Part shown: piece by piece, positions 7,495 to 16,447 of the stretch | How positions within the stretch are numbered: position 1 is the stretch's first letter | Layout: each line of letters starts with the position of its first letter | NCBI GenBank assembly: GCA_014237395.1 | Contig: JABZFP010000030.1 | Span: 124,001-188,000 of the forward strand | DNA from: Desulfobacteraceae bacterium | Lineage (GTDB): Bacteria; Desulfobacterota; Desulfobacteria; Desulfobacterales; UBA5852 | Reading direction: 5' to 3' | Length of the DNA stretch: 64,000 nt | Notes under the pieces: generated by a model | Told to the model about the DNA's origin: nothing | Databases searched by the model: none | What the model saw: the letters and a program-made list of their open reading frames with translations, nothing else | Position numbers and translations under genes: made by a program

Positions 7495-9732
7495 TCAAAC
7501 AGCCTCCACCCGGCAGGGGACGAAGCGGTGCAGCGGTGTCCCCAGGAAGTCCCGATGGGTGTTTTTGGTCAGGCGATTGACATTGAGGCCGTAAACCTGG
7601 CCGTCATAAAGCAGGCCGAACCCATGGGGGATCAACACCATGCCGCGGCGAACCTGGCCGGACACCTGCAGTTCCCCCTGCGCGCTGCCGGCCGCGGTGG
7701 TCACCGTGACGATCTGGCCGTCCGCCAGCCCCAAGGCTTCAGCGTCGTCCGGGCTCAGGGCGATGGTGCAGGCGCGCTTGTTGCGGTTCCATTCCGGGTT
7801 GCGCATCAGGGTATTCATATTGGTGTCCATGTGGCGGCCCGCATTAAGGACCAGGGGCAACGCTTCCGGCAATTTGAGATCTTCGGCTTCGCTGACAGCA
7901 TCGAGGGTCCGGGCCTGGGCGGCCAGTTCGGGGATCAGGACTTCGATTTTTTCCGACGGCGTGCGCAGATTGGCCAAATTATTCTCGGTGTCGGCCTGCC
8001 CCACCCAGAGGCCCTGGGGGGTGTCCACGATGGCCTGAAAAATGCGGTCGCCCTGGTCGATTCCCGTTTCGAATCCGGCCCGGGCGGCGTTTTTTCGAAA
8101 GCGCTTGGGGGCCGTCATCAGCATGCCCCACAACGCGGCGAGATTGGCACTGCCCCATTCGCGTCCCAGGGTGCGGGCCAATACAAACGGCATGGCTTTC
8201 AGCGCCCTGGGTTCGGTTGCGGCCCATTCCATCAGCTGGGCGCCGAAGGTTAACCGGTCGCCGCCGGCCGCTTTGTGCAGCGATTCGGGTATGTCCGGCA
8301 CCAGCCCCAATTTGTCGGCCAGCAGGGTAAAGATCTGGGCGGCCTCCAGGCACTGGCCCGGCGGTTCGACGATGGGTGGCCGCATTTGGAAATAGACCCC
8401 CGGGAAGGTCCAGGGGAAGAACGTGCCGTCCCAGGACTCGTAATAGGAGCGACAGGGCAGCACATAATGGGCATGCCGGGCGGTTTCGCTCATGACGATC
8501 TCATTGACCACCAGCAGGTCGAGTTTGTCGAAAGCGGCTTCGTAGGCCGTGGTATCGGCGTAGGCCCGCAGGGGATTGCAGGCGCTGACATAAACCGCGC
8601 GCAGCCGCTCGGGATGATCGCTGAGGATTTCTTCCGGCATGGCATTGGGGGGGAAGGACCCGGCGGCCACCGCCGGCAGATCGGTGGTGACGGTGCGCCA
8701 GTTTTGGGGGTCCCGCTCGTCGGCATGAAACCCCATGGGCATGACCATACCCGGGATGACGTTGCCGCCGCGTCGGCCGAAAAGACCGCAAACCGCCCCG
8801 AGAACATGCATCAGGTAGGAGTTGAGCGTGCTGTGGCGGCCCATGTAGATGCCCAGATCCGGGTGCAGGCACCAGCGGCGGGTGGTCATCATACGGCAGA
8901 GGTCGCGCACCGGAGCGTCTTCGAGTTCACAGACGGCCAGGGCGGCCGCCACATCGACATCTTCAAACCAGGGCCGAATGGTATCCCAGCCGTCCACGTA
9001 TTGCCGGATATAGTCGGTCGCCTCCCATCCCTCGGCCACGATGATGGCGATCATGGCTTTCATCAGGAGGGCATCGGTGCCGGGCCGCACCGGCAGGTGA
9101 AGGTTGGCAACGGCGGCGGTTTCGCTGCGGCGCGGATCGATGGCGACCAGCAGCCGGTCGGGATCCTTGCTGAAAGCGGTCAGGACCTTGCGGGCCTGGG
9201 GCATCTGGTGGCTCTGCATGCCGTTCCACCCCCAGGCGACGATCATATCGGCGGCGTGCTCGTCGGGGATGGCGATGTTGTACTGCCGTCCCAGCACACG
9301 GCCCGTGACCCACCAGGCACCGCTGAATTCCTGACCGGCCGAAGAATAATAATAACGGGATCCCATCGCCCGCAGCAGTCCAAGGCCAAAGGCGGCCTCG
9401 AAATGGCCGCCCTGGGCACTGCCCCCCATGTAGGCCAGGCAGCGCGGCCCGTGGCGATCCACCAGCGACCGCATTTTTTCAGCGATTTCCGTGATGGCCT
9501 GGGCCCATGGAATCGGGGTGAAGTCCTCCCCCACCCGTTTGAGCGGTGTGGTCAGCCGGTCTTTAGGGTACTGGTGATAAAGGACATTCAGCCCTTTGCG
9601 GCAGACATACCCTTCGCTGCGCGGATTGTCCTTGTCCGGGCGAACTTTCACCATGCGGCCGTTTTCCACCAGAATTTCCAGACCGCAGTTCTGGGCGCAC
9701 AGGACGCAGCCCGTTTTATGCCATGTACTCAT
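7495..9732 (-). CDS. molybdopterin-dependent oxidoreductase catalytic subunit
   Basis: Protein of 745 residues of the DMSO-reductase superfamily (Mo- or W-bis-MGD). The N-terminal [4Fe-4S] motif is C9-x2-C12-x3-C16-x27-C44, and the C-terminal dinucleotide-binding domain is recognisable (LNAGRHMDTNMNTL and IALSPDDAEALGLADGQIV). There is no Tat signal, so the enzyme should be cytoplasmic. I see no obvious Cys or selenocysteine where formate dehydrogenases carry the metal ligand (region YYSSAGQEFSGAWW), so it is probably not a formate dehydrogenase. Substrate unknown. ATG 9732 is preferred over a TTG 21 nt upstream because AAGGAGG precedes it. It is flanked closely by the Fe-S protein gene and the Rieske-like gene. 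Confidence 0.85.
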   Translation of the reverse strand: MSTWHKTGCVLCAQNCGLEILVENGRMVKVRPDKDNPRSEGYVCRKGLNVLYHQYPKDRLTTPLKRVGEDFTPIPWAQAITEIAEKMRSLVDRHGPRCLAYMGGSAQGGHFEAAFGLGLLRAMGSRYYYSSAGQEFSGAWWVTGRVLGRQYNIAIPDEHAADMIVAWGWNGMQSHQMPQARKVLTAFSKDPDRLLVAIDPRRSETAAVANLHLPVRPGTDALLMKAMIAIIVAEGWEATDYIRQYVDGWDTIRPWFEDVDVAAALAVCELEDAPVRDLCRMMTTRRWCLHPDLGIYMGRHSTLNSYLMHVLGAVCGLFGRRGGNVIPGMVMPMGFHADERDPQNWRTVTTDLPAVAAGSFPPNAMPEEILSDHPERLRAVYVSACNPLRAYADTTAYEAAFDKLDLLVVNEIVMSETARHAHYVLPCRSYYESWDGTFFPWTFPGVYFQMRPPIVEPPGQCLEAAQIFTLLADKLGLVPDIPESLHKAAGGDRLTFGAQLMEWAATEPRALKAMPFVLARTLGREWGSANLAALWGMLMTAPKRFRKNAARAGFETGIDQGDRIFQAIVDTPQGLWVGQADTENNLANLRTPSEKIEVLIPELAAQARTLDAVSEAEDLKLPEALPLVLNAGRHMDTNMNTLMRNPEWNRNKRACTIALSPDDAEALGLADGQIVTVTTAAGSAQGELQVSGQVRRGMVLIPHGFGLLYDGQVYGLNVNRLTKNTHRDFLGTPLHRFVPCRVEAV

Positions 9733-9758
9733 GCGACTGTCCTCCTTGGACAAAACGT

Positions 9759-10817
9759 TTACATGAGACCTCGTTCTTTGGCCATGTTCACGTAGGTTTC
9801 AACGACGTTGGCCGGTGGTTCGTATTGTTCGTCGGCCTTTTTCCGGTGCATGACCAGCGCGTCGTTCGGGCATTCCGGCACGCATAAGCCGCACCCGATA
9901 CAGCGCTCCGCATTGATCCGGGCGACATCGTCGACGGTGATGGCATCCATCTGGCAGCGGTCGACGCAGGCTTCGCAGGCAATGCAGTTGTCCGCGATGA
10001 CTTCGGCATAGTAATTGGTATGAACCACCTTGGCCGGGCTGTCCAGTGTTTTCAGGTTTTTAAGCACCTGGCAGCAGCAGCCGCAGCACATGCAAATATT
10101 GGTGGGTTTTTTGGCGTTGCCCGGCTGGAGCACCAGGCCGGCCGCCATGCCGATGCGCAGCTTGTCGAGGGCTTCTTCCTTGGAAATAGCGCGTCCCAGG
10201 CCGTTTTCTTCATAATAGTAGGCCCCGCCGCCGAAGGACAGGCAGACCTCCGAAGGTTTGCCGCAGCCCTTACCGACCATCTCATGCTCTTTCCGGCAGA
10301 TGCAGGGCGATACCACGATTTTGGACTGGCTCCTGATAATCTCTTCCGCCACTTCATACGGCATGGTGCGCATCTCCGCCGATACGCTCTGGGCCACCGG
10401 TACCACCCGCAACTGTTTGGTTTCCTGTTTGGTCCAGTTCTCCTTCATCAATAGCGGCAGATATTCATTGACGTCCCGGATCAACGCTTCATCCAGGTCA
10501 TTGAGATGATATTCCCAGATGCCGATCACGAACTGGGCCGCCATGTAATATGGCAATCCGCCTTTGGTCGAGCGGTAGATCAACCCCTTGCGGGACATTT
10601 GGTCCAATTGGGGGGCCAGGGTGTTGCTGTCCCGTCCCGATCGTTCCGCAATGGATGCGGCCGGTTCGGGCATCATGGTGAGACAGAGGGCGATTTCCGC
10701 TTCATCCGCCGTGAAAAGTCTTTGGAGAATTCTCAGCTCGACCCCGTTTTCGGTTGCCGGGTATCCGGCGGGCAGGCGATCGAGGTGATGGGCCAGTCGT
10801 TGGTAGACGTCGGTCAT
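9759..10817 (-). CDS. winged-helix plus multi-cluster ferredoxin-like protein
   Basis: Protein of 352 residues. Residues about 25-100 form a winged-helix-like domain (ADEAEIALCLTMMPEP and SRKGLIYRSTKGGLPYY). There follow a cysteine segment (SPCICRKEHEMVGKGCG), the unusual dense motif CMCCGCCCQ, and two classical ferredoxin motifs (CIACEACVDRCQMDAI and CIGCGLCVPECPNDAL) near the C-terminus. The protein is likely to carry at least two [4Fe-4S] clusters and pass electrons to or from the molybdopterin enzyme encoded 26 bp downstream. ATG 10817 is chosen because AAGGGAG lies 7 nt upstream; a longer frame continues through the promoter region without support. A paralogue with the same architecture lies at 31080-32075. 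Confidence 0.82.
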   Translation of the reverse strand: MTDVYQRLAHHLDRLPAGYPATENGVELRILQRLFTADEAEIALCLTMMPEPAASIAERSGRDSNTLAPQLDQMSRKGLIYRSTKGGLPYYMAAQFVIGIWEYHLNDLDEALIRDVNEYLPLLMKENWTKQETKQLRVVPVAQSVSAEMRTMPYEVAEEIIRSQSKIVVSPCICRKEHEMVGKGCGKPSEVCLSFGGGAYYYEENGLGRAISKEEALDKLRIGMAAGLVLQPGNAKKPTNICMCCGCCCQVLKNLKTLDSPAKVVHTNYYAEVIADNCIACEACVDRCQMDAITVDDVARINAERCIGCGLCVPECPNDALVMHRKKADEQYEPPANVVETYVNMAKERGLM

Positions 10818-10926
10818 GGTTTGCTCCCTTGGCATGGATGGCGTCGTCGGGGCACGGCTTAACCGCCCCGGTGTACCGCCTGAATGGTTGTTGCCCGATA
10901 TTAGACCTTGTCGCCAGGAAAGAAAA

Positions 10927-10963
10927 GTGGCATAAATGACAAATATAGTGCGAAATGTGCCAC
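10927..10963. promoter_or_regulatory. inverted repeat between divergent operon and regulator
   Basis: GTGGCA at 10927-10932 and its complement TGCCAC at 10958-10963 flank an AT-rich core in the 166-bp gap between the leftward redox operon and the rightward regulator gene. The right arm ends 20 bp before the regulator start, which suits autoregulation and control of the divergent operon. Assignment as an operator is inference. Confidence 0.4.
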
Positions 10964-10983
10964 ATCTTTCAAAGGAGAGCCTT

Positions 10984-11970
10984 GTGCCCCACATCACCTG
11001 TCTGGTGTTGGAAGGATGCCTGTTTTCAGGGACGGCCGGTCTGATGGATGCTTTCGGTATCGCCAATCTCTGGCAGCAGGCGGTTGACGGCAAGGATGCC
11101 CAGCCGCTCTTCAAGAGCGACATCGTCACGGTTGACGGGCGGACGGTAAGTGCCCACGGCGGGATTACCATTCAATCCCGGCGGTCGATCGCGGATGTGG
11201 ACCAAACCGATGTCATTCTGGTCCCGCCGCTCCTGCCCAATGTCGGCCCCCCGCCCAAACGGATGGACGCCGTGCTTGCCTGGCTGGTCGACCAGCACCG
11301 GATTCAGACACGCGTTGCTGCGCTCTGCACGGGTACCTTTATTTTGGCGGAGACGGGATTGCTGGATGGTAAAAAAGCCACCACCAACTGGCAATATGCC
11401 CGGATGTTCCGGCGGCGTTATCCGCGGGTTCATCTTCAGCCGGAAAAAGTCATGACCGAGGACGCCGGCTTGATCTGCACCGGGGCGGCAACCTCTTTTT
11501 TCCAGCTGGCCCTTTACCTGATCGATCATTTCGGATCGGCAGACCTGGCGCGGTCCTGCGCCAAGGCCCTGCTGGTGGATCCCAACCGGGCGAGCCAGGC
11601 CCCCTATGCCATTCTCGATCTGCCGCGGGATCATGGCGATGCCGGCGTGCTGCAAGCCCAGCGCCTGATGGAAAAGGACTATGCTGCACCCCTCGTCATC
11701 GATGAGATTGCCCGGCAGGTGGGCATCAGCCCGCGCCATTTCAAGCGGCGGTTCAAGCAGGCCATCGGTGAAACACCGTTAGGCTATCTGCAGCGGGTGC
11801 GCATCGAGGCCGCCAAAATAAAGCTGGAGCGCTCCAAAGCACCCGTCAGTGAGATTACCTGGCAGATCGGCTATGCGGACAGCAGTTCCTTCTGCCGGCT
11901 GTTCAAGAAAACCACCGGACTTTCCCCACGCGATTATCGTGAAAGATTTTCGCGGCCCCAGGCATCCTGA
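10984..11970 (+). CDS. GlxA-type AraC-family transcription regulator
   Basis: Protein of 328 residues with an N-terminal DJ-1/PfpI-like domain (about 1-180; ALCTGTFILAETGLLDGKKA around the nucleophile elbow) and a C-terminal AraC double helix-turn-helix (about 220-325; IDEIARQVGISPRHFKRRF and ISEITWQIGYADSSSF-type helices). These regulators respond to a small ligand bound at or signalled through the DJ-1 domain. A GTG start at 10984 is preferred because AAAGGAG sits just upstream; an ATG 48 nt earlier lacks a ribosome site and would run through the inverted repeat. Divergent orientation suggests that it controls the redox operon. Confidence 0.83.
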   Translation: MPHITCLVLEGCLFSGTAGLMDAFGIANLWQQAVDGKDAQPLFKSDIVTVDGRTVSAHGGITIQSRRSIADVDQTDVILVPPLLPNVGPPPKRMDAVLAWLVDQHRIQTRVAALCTGTFILAETGLLDGKKATTNWQYARMFRRRYPRVHLQPEKVMTEDAGLICTGAATSFFQLALYLIDHFGSADLARSCAKALLVDPNRASQAPYAILDLPRDHGDAGVLQAQRLMEKDYAAPLVIDEIARQVGISPRHFKRRFKQAIGETPLGYLQRVRIEAAKIKLERSKAPVSEITWQIGYADSSSFCRLFKKTTGLSPRDYRERFSRPQAS

Positions 11971-12083
11971 AAACAATGGTGATGAGGGGGCGGCGATAAA
12001 AAGAGTTTGACAGACGCCATCGTATAAGGCACCTAAATTCAGGCGGCATCCTTTTTTTCCGGTGGCATTGACGGGGGGCTTGA

Positions 12084-12509
12084 ATGGGGCAGGCGGAACT
12101 GACCAAGATCAAAACCATGGTGGGCGACTACCGTCAATTCAAACTGAAATTCATTCAGTTCGTCAAGCATTGCCAGCAGCTTGCGCGCGAAAACAACTTG
12201 CCCGAAATTGCCGTGGATGAGATCCGGGGCAACGCCGCCACCTGGCTGGTGATGGATCGGTCCGTCATGGTGCGGTTTGGACTGGTGCTTGCGCCGGACG
12301 GTACCTTCCGGGGAAGGATCGATTTTGATCTGCCGCCGGGGCCGGGCTCGGACTTGCCGATGACCGTTTTTTCGCTCTATTTCGACCGCAAGGGCAACAT
12401 GCTGGAAAGCGCTTCGGATGCCTTCAGCAACCGGCGTATCATTGACGAGCACGATGTCCCCTACATCCTGCACCGCTTTCTGCATAAATTCCTGCAGCAT
12501 CTGACGTAG
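12084..12509 (+). CDS. uncharacterised cytoplasmic protein
   Basis: Protein of 141 residues that I do not recognise. There is no signal peptide, membrane segment or cysteine motif. The N-terminal third is helical and polar (LKFIQFVKHCQQLARENN), followed by strand-rich sequence (VMVRFGLVLAPDGTFRGRIDFDLPPG). A purine-rich GACGGGGGG precedes the ATG. It lies 113 bp after the GlxA-type regulator gene and may be read from its transcript or alone. Codon use looks like that of its neighbours. Confidence 0.6.
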   Translation: MGQAELTKIKTMVGDYRQFKLKFIQFVKHCQQLARENNLPEIAVDEIRGNAATWLVMDRSVMVRFGLVLAPDGTFRGRIDFDLPPGPGSDLPMTVFSLYFDRKGNMLESASDAFSNRRIIDEHDVPYILHRFLHKFLQHLT

Positions 12510-13028
12510 ATTGAATCGACCGCTACCGATAGATCGCGCAACTCAATCTGAAAGGGTTGTCAACCGGTCAGCCTCGGCCACTTGATGAGCCGGGAAGGGT
12601 ACGATGGCCTATCCCCCCTCCTTGCATCCTGGTTTCTCGAACTTATTGTATTGGAGTCAAGCCGAACATGGCGGCTTTGCTTTTCTATCCGCCGGCATTT
12701 CGACGCCTTGCGTTTTCGTGAGATCGCTGGGCAACGCCGGTTTCGAAAGGGAAAGCATATGGCTTGTCGGGTCCGAACCTTTTGACATAACTGGCCGGTA
12801 CTGTTACAAGGCCTTAAGTCCTACCCGTTAGACCAGCCGGTTTGATATTTCTTCAGTCTTACATCTGCGGCCACACGGCAACATTCCGATTTCTCAGCTG
12901 TCGGCGCGCAGTAATCGGTGTCCTTATTTTATGGATGACGTTTCACCGTCAATACCATCGTCGGAAATGATGACACCATCGTTTCTGAAACGGGTTTTCC
13001 CGAAGACATCATAGCAAAGGAGGGTCCC
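12510..13028. other. 519-bp intergenic region
   Basis: This lies between the unknown gene and the first SYLF gene. Two overlapping short frames at 12582-12831 have no ribosome site and compositionally odd translations, so I do not call them. I see no convincing promoter, hairpin or repeat other than AAAGGAGGG immediately before the ATG at 13029. Confidence 0.5.
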
Positions 13029-13604
13029 ATGAAACACTTTGGTGTTCTGTTGTTAACCATACTGGTGGTCCTGTTGCCATTGACAGTGGGGGCGCAGGAG
13101 ATAAAAGACTATTCCAAAACGATCGCCGTGTTTAAATCGTCACCGCAAGTACAGCCGTTTTTCAAAAACTGCTATGGCTACGCGGTATTTCCCACCGTCG
13201 GAAAGGCGGCGCTGGTCGTGGGCGGCGCATACGGCGAAGGGCAGGTTTATCGCGGGGGCAAAGTGACCGGAACAGCCAAGCTGGTTCATGCGTCCTTTGG
13301 GCTGCAGTTGGGCGGCAAGGCTTTCAGCGAGATTGTTTTCTTCCAGGACAAACGCGCCTATGAAGAGTTTATCAGCGGCGAATTCGAATTCGATGCCAAG
13401 ATGTCGGCGGTGGCCGTGACGGCGGGTGCCCAGGCCCAGGCCGGTACGAGCGGGAAATCGGCCAGCACCACGGCCGGACCGAAAACCGGCACCCAGGCTG
13501 AAACGACATACAAGAGCGGTATGGCCACGTTTGTGCACGCCAAGGGCGGGTTGATGGCGGAATTGGCGGTTGGCGGACAGAAATTCAGTTTTAAACCACT
13601 TTGA
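13029..13604 (+). CDS. secreted SYLF (Ysc84-type) lipid-binding protein 1
   Basis: Protein of 191 residues with a Sec signal peptide (about 1-22, ending VGAQ). The mature part is a SYLF/Ysc84 domain: YSKTIAVFKSSPQVQPFF, then CYGYAVFPTVGKAALVVGG, and the C-terminal GGLMAELAVGGQKFSF. The family binds phospholipids or acts in the periplasm and outer membrane; the exact role is not established. AAAGGAGG precedes the ATG closely. A second, highly similar gene starts 38 bp downstream, so the pair is a tandem duplication and probably one transcript. An Ala/Gly/Thr-rich low-complexity stretch (AQAQAGTSGKSASTTAG) interrupts the domain at the same place in both copies. Confidence 0.85.
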   Translation: MKHFGVLLLTILVVLLPLTVGAQEIKDYSKTIAVFKSSPQVQPFFKNCYGYAVFPTVGKAALVVGGAYGEGQVYRGGKVTGTAKLVHASFGLQLGGKAFSEIVFFQDKRAYEEFISGEFEFDAKMSAVAVTAGAQAQAGTSGKSASTTAGPKTGTQAETTYKSGMATFVHAKGGLMAELAVGGQKFSFKPL

Positions 13605-13642
13605 AATCGTCCTTATTGATGATGCCGTGAGAGGGGGTTGCG

Positions 13643-14218
13643 ATGAAAATGTTACGATGGGGGTTATTGCTGTTAGCATGCCTACTCATGCCGCTGACCG
13701 GAAGCGCCCAGCAGGTGCACGACTACTCCAAAGCCAAGAATGCTTTCCGGTCAGCTCCCGAGGTGCGGTGGTTTTTTGATAACGCTTACGGCTATGCGCT
13801 GTTCCCCGTGGTTGGCAAAGCCGCATTGATTATCGGGGGCGCTTACGGGGAAGGCCAAGTCTACCGGAAGGGCGAGATCACCGGAACGGTAAATCTGATT
13901 CACGGTTCGATCGGGTTCCAGTGGGGTGGGCAGGCCTTCAGTGAAATTATTTTCTTCCAGAACCAATGGGCTTACGAGAAATTTACCCGTGGCCAATTTG
14001 AGTTCGATGCCAAAGCATCGGCAGTGGCCATTACGGCGGGTGCCTCGGCCAAAACCAGCACCACCGGGACTTCCGCCAGTGCCACGGCCGGTCCCCAAAC
14101 CGGCGTGCAGTCGAAAGCCTACTACACCAACGGCATGGCGACTTTCGTGCATGTCAAAGGCGGCCTGATGGCGGAGCTGGCAGTGGGCGGACAGAAATTC
14201 AACTTCAGGCCGCTGTAG
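13643..14218 (+). CDS. secreted SYLF (Ysc84-type) lipid-binding protein 2
   Basis: Same length (191 residues) and layout as the preceding gene: signal peptide ending TGSAQ, YGYALFPVVGKAALIIGGAYGEG, and C-terminal GGLMAELAVGGQKFNF. The two proteins agree over nearly the whole length, with most differences in the signal peptide and in the low-complexity insert. The cysteine before YGYA in copy 1 is Ala here. GAGAGGGGG lies upstream of the ATG. Probably co-transcribed with copy 1. A strong hairpin at 14321-14347 follows about 100 bp after the stop. Confidence 0.85.
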   Translation: MKMLRWGLLLLACLLMPLTGSAQQVHDYSKAKNAFRSAPEVRWFFDNAYGYALFPVVGKAALIIGGAYGEGQVYRKGEITGTVNLIHGSIGFQWGGQAFSEIIFFQNQWAYEKFTRGQFEFDAKASAVAITAGASAKTSTTGTSASATAGPQTGVQSKAYYTNGMATFVHVKGGLMAELAVGGQKFNFRPL

Positions 14219-14320
14219 TCCCTGGCGTGGTCTTTAGAGGCCTGGTTGATGGCCATTCCTGTGCGCCGTGACCCCGTTGGTGCGGTCGCTTTCCCCCAGG
14301 CGTTCCGCCTTGTCTTCCGT

Positions 14321-14347
14321 GTTGCCCGGCTGATTGGGCCGGGCAAC
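14321..14347. terminator. 10-bp perfect stem-loop downstream of the SYLF pair
   Basis: GTTGCCCGGC and GCCGGGCAAC form a perfect 10-bp stem with a 7-nt loop. No T-run follows, so it is not a canonical intrinsic terminator; it could stop transcription with Rho or stabilise a 3' end. The rest of the 333-bp gap 14219-14551 shows nothing else I can support. Confidence 0.4.
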
Positions 14348-14551
14348 ATTGCCGCCTTGCACCGCCTATCGCTGGCAGGTGCGGGTGTTCGTGCGCCACT
14401 AACGCCAGGCTGCAGGCGTCGTATTCCAAGCACTTTCTTCCCCATGATTATTCAGACGATAGTGGCATCGCTATTGATCCCGTGGATTTCCGGATTATGT
14501 TGGATAGACCGGTTTTCGATCCGGCATTCATGACGTTAGAAAGGAGCAGCC

Positions 14552-16231
14552 ATGGCGTCTAAACTAAATCGCACCAGCCGCCGCATCACCGAGCCCAAGT
14601 CCCAGGGGGCCTCCCAGGCCATGCTGTATGGCGTGGGACTCACGAAAGCGGATATGGGCAAGGCCCAGGTAGGTATCGGGAGCGTCTGGTACGAGGGCAA
14701 CCCCTGCAACATGCATTTGAACGATCTGGCGGCCGAGGTCAAAAAAGGCGTCGATGCCGCCGGTCTGGTGGGCCTGCGGTTCAACACCATCGGTGTCAGC
14801 GACGGCATTTCCATGGGCACCGAAGGCATGAGCTATTCGCTGCCCTCCCGGGATATCATTGCCGATTCCATCGAAACCGTCATGCGGGCGCAATGGTACG
14901 ACGCCAATATTGCCCTGCCGGGATGTGACAAGAACATGCCCGGCTGCCTGATGGCCATGGCCCGGGTCAATCGTCCGTCGCTCATGGTCTACGGCGGCAC
15001 CATCCGGGCCGGCAATCTGGACGGGGTCAAGCTTGATATCGTATCGGCCTTTCAGAGTTACGGCGAGTATATTGCCGGTACCATCGACGAAGACCGCCGG
15101 CGGGCCATCGTGCAGAAAAGCTGTCCGGGGGCCGGGGCCTGCGGGGGCATGTACACGGCCAACACCATGGCCTCGGCCATCGAAGCCATGGGCATGGCGC
15201 TGCCCTTCAGCGCCAGCCGCCCGGCCGATTCCAGGGAAAAGCGCGAGGAATGCCACCGTGTCGGAGCGGCCATCCGGCGCCTGCTGGAAGAAGACATCCG
15301 GCCTCGTGATATCATGACGCGCCAGGCCTTTGAGAATGCCCTGGTGATCATCACGGTGCTGGGAGGCTCCACCAACGCCGTTCTCCATTTGCTCGCCATG
15401 GCGCGGGCGGTTGATGTGCCCCTGACGCTGGACGACTTCCAGAAGGTCAGCGACCGGGTTCCCCTCCTGGCGGACATGAAACCCAGCGGTCAATACGTCC
15501 AGGAGGATTTCGATCGGATCGGCGGCCTGCCGGCCCTGATGCAGTACCTTTTAGGCGAAGGGTTGCTGAACGGTGACTGCATGACCGTCACCGGGCAAAC
15601 CCTGGCGGAGAATCTCAAGGCGGCAGCGCCTCTATCCGAGAACCAGACGATTATCCGCCCGCTGGACAACCCCATCCATCCGCGTGGCCATATCCAGATT
15701 CTGCGCGGCAGCCTGGCCCCGGAGGGGGCCGTCGGAAAGATTACCGGCAAGGAGGGCACGGCGTTCAGCGGTCCGGCCAAGGTCTTCGATTCCGAAGAAG
15801 CCATGCTGGCGGCACTGGAGAAGCAGCAGATCCATCGGGGCGAGGTGGTGGTGATCCGCTATGAAGGTCCCCAAGGCGGTCCGGGCATGCCGGAAATGCT
15901 GACGCCGACCTCCGCCATCATGGGCGCCGGCCTGGGCGGCGACGTAGCCTTGTTGACGGATGGGCGTTTTTCAGGGGGCTCCCATGGCTTCATCGTGGGA
16001 CACATTACGCCGGAGGCCCAGGCAGGCGGACCGATTGCGCTGATTCGAAATGGTGACGTCATCACCATCGATGCGGCACAAAACCGCATCGACGTCCATG
16101 TCAGCGAAGAAGATCTGGCGTCCCGCCGCCGGGAATGGTCACCACCGCCCTTCAAAGCCACCCGGGGGGTGCTCTACAAGTATATCAAAACCGTGACATC
16201 GGCGTCAGAAGGCTGTGTGACAGATACCTGA
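14552..16231 (+). CDS. ilvD: dihydroxy-acid dehydratase
   Basis: Protein of 559 residues, the normal length of IlvD. It dehydrates 2,3-dihydroxy-isovalerate and its isoleucine analogue to the 2-oxo acids, the third common step of valine and isoleucine synthesis. The Fe-S ligand motifs are present: [20 protein letters not shown] and [14 protein letters not shown]. Other conserved blocks are [12 protein letters not shown] and [20 protein letters not shown] lies upstream of the ATG. It is transcribed toward leuD, and an inverted-repeat element occupies the space between the two convergent genes. Confidence 0.96.
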   Translation: MASKLNRTSRRITEPKSQGASQAMLYGVGLTKADMGKAQVGIGSVWYEGNPCNMHLNDLAAEVKKGVDAAGLVGLRFNTIGVSDGISMGTEGMSYSLPSRDIIADSIETVMRAQWYDANIALPGCDKNMPGCLMAMARVNRPSLMVYGGTIRAGNLDGVKLDIVSAFQSYGEYIAGTIDEDRRRAIVQKSCPGAGACGGMYTANTMASAIEAMGMALPFSASRPADSREKREECHRVGAAIRRLLEEDIRPRDIMTRQAFENALVIITVLGGSTNAVLHLLAMARAVDVPLTLDDFQKVSDRVPLLADMKPSGQYVQEDFDRIGGLPALMQYLLGEGLLNGDCMTVTGQTLAENLKAAAPLSENQTIIRPLDNPIHPRGHIQILRGSLAPEGAVGKITGKEGTAFSGPAKVFDSEEAMLAALEKQQIHRGEVVVIRYEGPQGGPGMPEMLTPTSAIMGAGLGGDVALLTDGRFSGGSHGFIVGHITPEAQAGGPIALIRNGDVITIDAAQNRIDVHVSEEDLASRRREWSPPPFKATRGVLYKYIKTVTSASEGCVTDT

Positions 16232-16240
16232 CGCAAGGCT

Positions 16241-16400
16241 GACGGTTTCGTAAGAAGTCCGATCCGCCAGAGGCGGACACCGTCCCTGAAAAGGGATAAA
16301 TATCGGCGTTACGCGTATCCCTCGTCACTGCGGCGTACGATTAGTACGCCTCGCTCATCGGAATTCGCAAGCCGTATCTCGAACTTCTTACGAAACCGTC
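16241..16400. repeat. 160-bp element with 18-bp terminal inverted repeats
   Basis: GACGGTTTCGTAAGAAGT at 16241-16258 is repeated exactly in inverted orientation at 16383-16400. Inside are further palindromes: CCGCC/GGCGG, GGGATA/TATCCC and GGCGTAC/GTACGCC. It begins 9 bp after the ilvD stop and ends 47 bp before the leuD stop. There is no coding potential and no clear target duplication. The structure fits a non-autonomous (MITE-like) element or a folded 3' RNA element; a bidirectional terminator is also possible. Confidence 0.65.
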
Positions 16401-16447
16401 TGAAATCAGACTTTTTGAGAGTCCATCAAGGTTGAAATAGCGTATTC

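Noticed and set aside
8275..9795. Rightward frame of about 506 codons opposite the molybdopterin oxidoreductase
   Set aside because: The leftward frame carries the Fe-S motif and cofactor-binding domain. The other is an antisense shadow.
12582..12831. Two overlapping short frames between the unknown gene and the SYLF genes
   Set aside because: No ribosome site, atypical composition and mutual overlap.
14460..14490. Sigma-54-like box AGTGGCATCGCTATTGAT upstream of ilvD
   Set aside because: The -12 dinucleotide is GA instead of GC, and ilvD is a housekeeping gene with no activator nearby.
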